A model generated the notes under the pieces. That model saw only the letters and a list, made by a program, of their open reading frames with translations. It was not told where the DNA came from and made no database searches. The translations under genes and the position numbers were made by a program. A DNA stretch of 64,000 nt from positions 14,465,965 to 14,529,964 of the forward strand of contig OZ022597.1 in NCBI GenBank assembly GCA_963669155.1, written 5' to 3'. Positions 58,994-64,000 of this stretch are shown piece by piece. Positions within the stretch are counted from its first letter, which is position 1, and every line of letters starts with the position of its first letter. The DNA comes from Arbacia lixula (Eukaryota > Echinodermata > Echinoidea > Arbacioida > Arbaciidae).

Positions 58994-59583
58994 CGATCAT
59001 GATAGCCCAATGGAAACAGAAAACATAGATGTATTTATGTGTGGTGGGGTGCATGGGGGTAATGGGTACGTGGGGTGGGGTGGGGTCGGTCGTGTTGGGG
59101 TGGGGTGGCGGGATGGATGGCGGTGAACAATTACCACTTTACGACCCTTACAATTAAAAACCAACCAGGAAGTAACATTTTGCATTTCCTGCCCTCCTTT
59201 TGTCCATTATACCTGTAATGATAGTAAGTCTTGAGACAAGACTAGTGCACTTCTCAAGATGGCAACTGTATCAACACACACACGTATAGTCTGCTGCATT
59301 AAAGTTACTACAACGTAGAAGCCTTGTTTGAGTCATCCTATCTGAGTCTACACAAGATCACAACAATACCTTTTCGTGTAGATTCATTGTATGACTTAAT
59401 TGGGTTACCTGTGCCAATATTTGTTCATCAGTAACCCAGATAGCAGTGTGAATTGGGCCAATGTCACTCGAGATATTGGGCCAACATCAAATATTAACGC
59501 TGACGTTGGCCTAAACATTAAAATGTCCACCCGCCAAACATTGGCCCATTAAGACGTCGGGTCAACGGTGTTAATTCTTCAGT
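58411..59583. other. Intergenic DNA with GACA/GA microsatellite and GGGGT tract
   Basis: 58864-58991 is (gaca)n then (ga)n; 59042-59130 is ggggt-rich. At 59440-59580 the word ttgggccaa and relatives (aacattggccc, gccaacatc) recur in both orientations; this continues at 60950-60990 on the other side of the next element, so an older repeat was split. No gene. Confidence 0.6.
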
Positions 59584-60940
59584 TAGGGGAGACCGGGGTA
59601 AATACGTAAAAATAGGACAATACCGGACATGCCTGTTTTAGGACTATCGCGACGGATGTCGTTCTAACTCTATCCTGGCTGAGATGCTCTACACGTGACA
59701 AGTCAAGTTCCAGAAAATATCTTTATTAAATGTCCGCCATTTAATGATAAGTTATTAGACAAAATGCTATTTCTACCCCCAAAATGTGTTTGAGTTGATC
59801 GATTCATTGCCATTAGATTAACAGTATTTTTTGCAACAAAGTTTTATTCCGTGTGATCCATTAAATGCAGTGTTAATTGCTAAGAATGAGTGGTTTAGGC
59901 TGCATAAAGGTATCATGGGTCAAAGGTCAAGTCACACTGAGTGGGGTAATAGCGGACGGGTGTACGTTATGGCCCCATGTTGTGCGGTATTCACGTAAAA
60001 ATTACTATTAAGTAAAGAGAAATCTATAAAACAGGAGTGAATATGTCATTGTCCCCAAAAGCCCGTCAAAGGGAGTTCCATCGCTTGATAATTATTGCGT
60101 CGTATTTTACGGAGCCTGCCCCTAAAACACTGAAGAACGACTTGAAACTTGGATGCCATTATACGCGCAGGGTATAGGATGTTTTTGACTTGCCATCTAA
60201 TTTTGCTTCAAAAATCCATATTGTTGATTATTTTCATATTTATGACTGAGCTTTATATTTATTACTGCTCTTCTTGTTTAAGCACAATTTGACTCAAACC
60301 GTAATTCACTAACTGTCTGAAAGACTGGTAAGTTCCAGTTTCAAATCAAGAATAGAACGTGTTCCACAGACCTTTCGTTTTCGTGTTATGGCTTGTGTTT
60401 GGTTTTAGTAATAGAAATCTAAGCTGAATTAACATTTTATATATTCAAAGCAGTCCGATATCTTCTCATTAACGGATCAAATTACACGAGGCTTAGCTTA
60501 AACTTGTACAAATGGATCGATGATATCCAGATCAAATAAACCTATTGCACATAATTAGTACGCTTCTCAATGCATAGGTCTGGACAAAGTCAAGATAAGA
60601 AAACTATGTACGGAATAGTTAGTGTCTGCTTCGATTGCTTAAGCGTTGGGAGGGGATAGCTTATTCAGGCAATGCTCAAAACACTCAACCTTATCCTCCG
60701 TCCGTATTTGCCTCACCACATGTCCGTAATTCCCCACTTTTGGTCGGGGAATAGCAGACATCTATGACAGTACTTTTTTAAAGATAACTTAAAAAAGAAT
60801 TAACGGTGTTTGCTTTTATCTATGCCATATTGATGGTACGCCGCATAGGTACATTATACGATGTCCACTTGATGATGGGACTACTCGTGCTAACACAGAA
60901 GTTTGAAACTTAATGTATGTAGTTACCCCGCTCTCCCCTA
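59584..60940. mobile_element. 1357-bp TIR element, TAGGGGAGA ends
   Basis: Left TAGGGGAGACCGGGGTAAAT and right gttaccccgctctccccta are inverted. Inside, ggggtaatagcggac and attccccacttttggtcggg look like subterminal relatives. It splits an older repeat (ttgggcc words on both sides). No open frame of note, so non-autonomous or decayed. Confidence 0.75.
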
Positions 60941-61004
60941 TTCGGCCATAGCAACGTCAAAAGCTGACGCTGGCCCAACATCAATTTTAAGACGTCGTAT
61001 ACAG

Positions 61005-61545
61005 TTAAAGATTGTCCGTCCCTTTTGCAAGGTTAAAATTTGAAATTGTCTATCACGATCGTAAATTGAAGAAAGTGTGATTGAAGACCATTTCTAAGAA
61101 TATAGCATGTTAAACAGTTAAAGCTTTCTGTATATGTAAAAAAATTCAGCCGTTAAATTTCAAACCGACATTTTTCGTACTACGAAAAAAGTATTAGTCT
61201 TCGTTACAGTATCTATGTGGTTATTATGGGTGTGTGAAATCCTAATTTTATGAGTAATTACCAAACTTTGGAGATGATTCCTTCCATAGAACATTTTTTT
61301 TTTCATAATGCGTTTTGTAATTTAATAAATAGATTAATCAATAAAGCAGATATTTCAACACAAACTGCTAAGAGCCTGAGGTAAAAACTATTAATCAGAC
61401 GTTGTTTACGTGCATTTTTTTAAATTTTACACTACGTATATCAGTTTCAAATTATGAATATACAGCTTGCTAACACTTCTCTATATGTTTTGCCAGTGTT
61501 TCGATGGTTTTGTGGTGATCTGAAAAAGGGGCTGGCTGTCTTTAA
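61005..61545. mobile_element. TTAA-ended MITE family C, long copy
   Basis: Starts ttaaagattgtccgtccctt and ends aaaaaggggctggctgtctttaa. About 290 bp between tagcatg and gtttacgtgca are absent from the copies at 3450 and 31856, which therefore look like deletion derivatives (or this copy has gained an insert). Confidence 0.85.
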
Positions 61546-62919
61546 TACGCAGTATTTTGTCCAAAATGCTATGTTACATTTTTGGTCAGCAGATGACCGT
61601 AGCAAAGACAAATCAATTTTTTTTAAAGAAGAAGAAATGCCAAAACTTCAGAGCATGAACAATTCCAAAAGAAATATGTCGTATGATTTTTTAAATACGA
61701 TGACCAAAAAAGTAACAAGTAACACGCATCCAAAAAATATGCATAGAGCGTACGCAATATTTTCTCCAACTTAACGCGCATTCTACCAAAACGTTATATC
61801 CTACTATTGGTCAGAAGATGACCATTAACATGGCAATATACTACATCCATAATGCTTTGAAAAGCTAATGAGATGCCAAGCACGACCAAGTGAGTTTAAA
61901 AATACATTGTGGTTTGGGTTCTGAACTGCAAGAATCGAAACAGTTTCAATAAAAAAAGCACAACAAACTAAAAAAAGTGTTGCATTTTGCCTTTTGCTCT
62001 TCAAATTGGCATTTTTTTTGCTCAAACTTGATTGATTTTGACGTTTTGTTAGTTCATAATACGTTTCTTCATAAAAATTGAATTTGAAAAAAAGTGTTGC
62101 CAATTTAAAGGTTTTGCTCTGAAAGAACTTGGTCCTGAATGAATGAAAACGTATTCTTTCCAATTAAATGATGGGGAAACCTCAAAGCAAGATATTTCTT
62201 TTGACAGGTGTGCTATCCCCTTCTTTGCCAAGCAAAGCCCTTCTGGAATGATAAAGTTCCCAAAGACATACCAGAACACAAGGTCTTTCTTTAAAAAGAG
62301 GACGTGTAAGCTAGAAATGTAATCAGCAAGAAGAGTTTTATTATTATCATTATAATTATTTGACCATACGAATAACATGATATAATTTTATAGCAACATC
62401 ATAACAAAAAATACACGGATAACGAAACACAATGGACATAATACAATAGAATATAAAAGACAGAAAGAGACAGCATGTGGGTCAGGGTCCACAAAAATGA
62501 AGTCATATACTCTTGCCCGAGGGCACGTGAACCCACACACGCTGTGTCAAGAAGAAGAAAAAATGACACAAGTTATATAATCATTAAACAAAGAACATTC
62601 TTTCCACACCAGATATACAGACTCTTGTTATTCTAATTGCTGTGGTAGAGACTAATCAAATTTGTATATTTCTACTGTAGCTAAAAATTGAGGAATGTGA
62701 TAATAATGAAAATAAATTGCATGCAGTGACAAATATTTGTAAAAGGTATGTACATGTCTTAAGTTCAAGCAATATTTAGTTATAAAAGGAATATCTCTTC
62801 CAACATGTTGATGAACGTGTATGAAGAGTTATGGACTTTGCTCAACAGCACAGACTGAAATATTCAAGATTTCCCAATACTTATATTCGCTATTCACACT
62901 ATAATCATACAAAGTGATA
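61546..62919. other. Intergenic DNA, no supported gene
   Basis: A segment near 62050-62130 (aaaaagtgttgccaattt, ggttttgctct) resembles 52960-53015, an unnamed repeat. 62340-62490 resembles 51160-51300. No recognised coding sequence. Confidence 0.5.
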
Positions 62920-63119
62920 NNNNNNNNNNNNNNNNNNNNNNNNNNNNNNNNNNNNNNNNNNNNNNNNNNNNNNNNNNNNNNNNNNNNNNNNNNNNNNNNN
63001 NNNNNNNNNNNNNNNNNNNNNNNNNNNNNNNNNNNNNNNNNNNNNNNNNNNNNNNNNNNNNNNNNNNNNNNNNNNNNNNNNNNNNNNNNNNNNNNNNNNN
63101 NNNNNNNNNNNNNNNNNNN
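62920..63119. other. Assembly gap (200 N)
   Basis: Exactly 200 N, about 275 bp before GPCR 2; promoter or 5' UTR sequence may be missing. Confidence 1.
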
Positions 63120-63394
63120 TGTGCAACAAGTGTATTTCTTCACAGGTAATATATACGCACAGATCCTAAAGACCAACATTGTGTTTGGTACAAACAGGCC
63201 ATTTGGAGGGTTAACAGGATTTCTGCAGTAGTACGTACTACGTACAATCAAACTAGCGACGTCATTGTACAAACGGAGGATAGACGTAACGCCCACGATA
63301 TCGACGTACGTTGGATAATTGCCGAAATTGATTCATATAATTGTCATGTGCAATACTTTTCATCGCATATTGCTCGGAGTTCAACGCTATCAAC

Positions 63395-64000
63395 ATGAAT
63401 GATACAAGTCTGGATAACGACTTTGTGCTTTATTTCTATAGCAAAGAGCCATACGTTACAGTTATTGCTTGCGTCGTATTCATAACGCTGGCGGTGCTGA
63501 CGTTGCTATGCAACGTTTTTGTTCTCGCCGTTCTTCATCGCGGTCGACGCGCATTCGACGCGGTCATGCGCGTCTTGATCCAGATGCTTGCGGTCACGGA
63601 TCTGATTGGTGGGCTTGGTTGCAATGTGGTGCACGTGATGATGATTGCTTCTAGCGCTAGGTTGACCATCCTCTGCACGTTCGCACCTGTGGGAACCGTG
63701 TATCTCATGCTGCAGTCGCTGTACATCGTGTGTTTCATCAACATCTACCGCTACGTCTCCGTTGCTTGGCCATTCGTCTGCATCCGTTACGCAACGCCAA
63801 GGAGAGTGCAAATCGTCATCGGGTTCGTGAAAGTCCTGGTGTTTAGTTTTGCAGCTTTGCTTCTTCCTGTAGACGGTATGCCGTTCCACGGGTTTATCAC
63901 TCACTTCTGCGGCATCGGGGACCACCACAATACGACTATAAATCAATTCCTCGCCCTAAAGCGCGAAATGACGACGACCATAGCGATCACGGTCACCGCT
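63395..64000 (+). CDS. Rhodopsin-family (class A) GPCR, 5' part, runs off the window
   Basis: Open from ATG (caacATGaat) through base 64000: 202 residues. Seen: N-glycosylation site NDT at 2; TM1 with LLCN (N40 in the conserved Asn place); TM2 with LAVTD (D69); Cys 94 at the top of TM3; TM3 ending INIYRYVSVAWP (YRY 118-120 in place of DRY); TM4 about 138-158 without the usual Trp; ECL2 with C172 and an NTT site at 179; TM5 beginning about 193. This ATG is chosen because it gives a short extracellular tail with a glycosylation site just before TM1. No intron is seen. Ligand unknown; shared oddities with GPCR 1 suggest an orphan lineage expansion. Confidence 0.88.
   Translation, partial: MNDTSLDNDFVLYFYSKEPYVTVIACVVFITLAVLTLLCNVFVLAVLHRGRRAFDAVMRVLIQMLAVTDLIGGLGCNVVHVMMIASSARLTILCTFAPVGTVYLMLQSLYIVCFINIYRYVSVAWPFVCIRYATPRRVQIVIGFVKVLVFSFAALLLPVDGMPFHGFITHFCGIGDHHNTTINQFLALKREMTTTIAITVTA

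Noticed and set aside
61454-61774. 106-residue frame
   Set aside because: Its first third lies in a family C MITE and the rest shows no recognisable motif.

Overview
The window looks like non-coding-rich nuclear DNA of an invertebrate deuterostome, most likely an echinoderm such as a sea urchin. This rests on multi-exon genes with GT-AG introns of 2-11 kb, intron-poor class A GPCR genes of the kind expanded in echinoderms, a galactose 3-O-sulfotransferase gene, and a very dense load of short inverted-repeat transposons. The species call is an inference; nothing here proves it. Two runs of exactly 200 N (6919-7118 and 62920-63119) show this is a scaffold with gaps.

Three protein genes can be supported. 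(1) 16880-18487, + strand: a 535-residue rhodopsin-family GPCR in one uninterrupted coding exon, GC-rich against AT-rich surroundings. (2) 58097 down to 39403, - strand: a type II membrane galactose 3-O-sulfotransferase-like enzyme in four coding exons (57979-58097, 53222-53279, 50750-51107, 39403-40181). Intron phases fit exactly and the model encodes 437 residues. A CpG-rich, NRF1-like promoter region lies at about 58250-58400. (3) 63395 to the window end, + strand: the first 202 residues of a second rhodopsin-family GPCR. The two receptors share departures from the class A consensus (no DRY aspartate, no TM4 tryptophan), so they may come from related orphan families; no pathway links them to the sulfotransferase.

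Layout. 1-6918 is one copy of a block of about 7 kb, repeated in direct orientation at 27724-35179. 7119-16370 holds a GA-rich satellite, TTAA-ended MITEs, a foldback element and a minisatellite. 16369-18790 holds GPCR 1 between MITEs. 19752-26378 is bounded by 33-bp inverted repeats and carries arrays of the motif GCCARAAGGGC near both ends; inside it are a LINE remnant and a 1.1-kb element with a 157-bp tandem array. 26.5-27.5 kb is microsatellite. 35-39.4 kb is repeat-rich intergenic DNA. 39.4-58.1 kb is the sulfotransferase gene, with introns full of MITEs, a tRNA-derived SINE and a second array of ~160-bp repeats. 58.4-63.4 kb is intergenic with one TIR element of about 1.36 kb.

The most distinctive structure is the repeat landscape. 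There are several unrelated-looking MITE families with TTAAAG ends. Two different TIR elements each carry ~160-bp-period arrays of direct AGGTCA half-sites. An exon-boundary duplication has left a frameshifted decoy exon in the sulfotransferase intron. I did not find a new protein-coding system.
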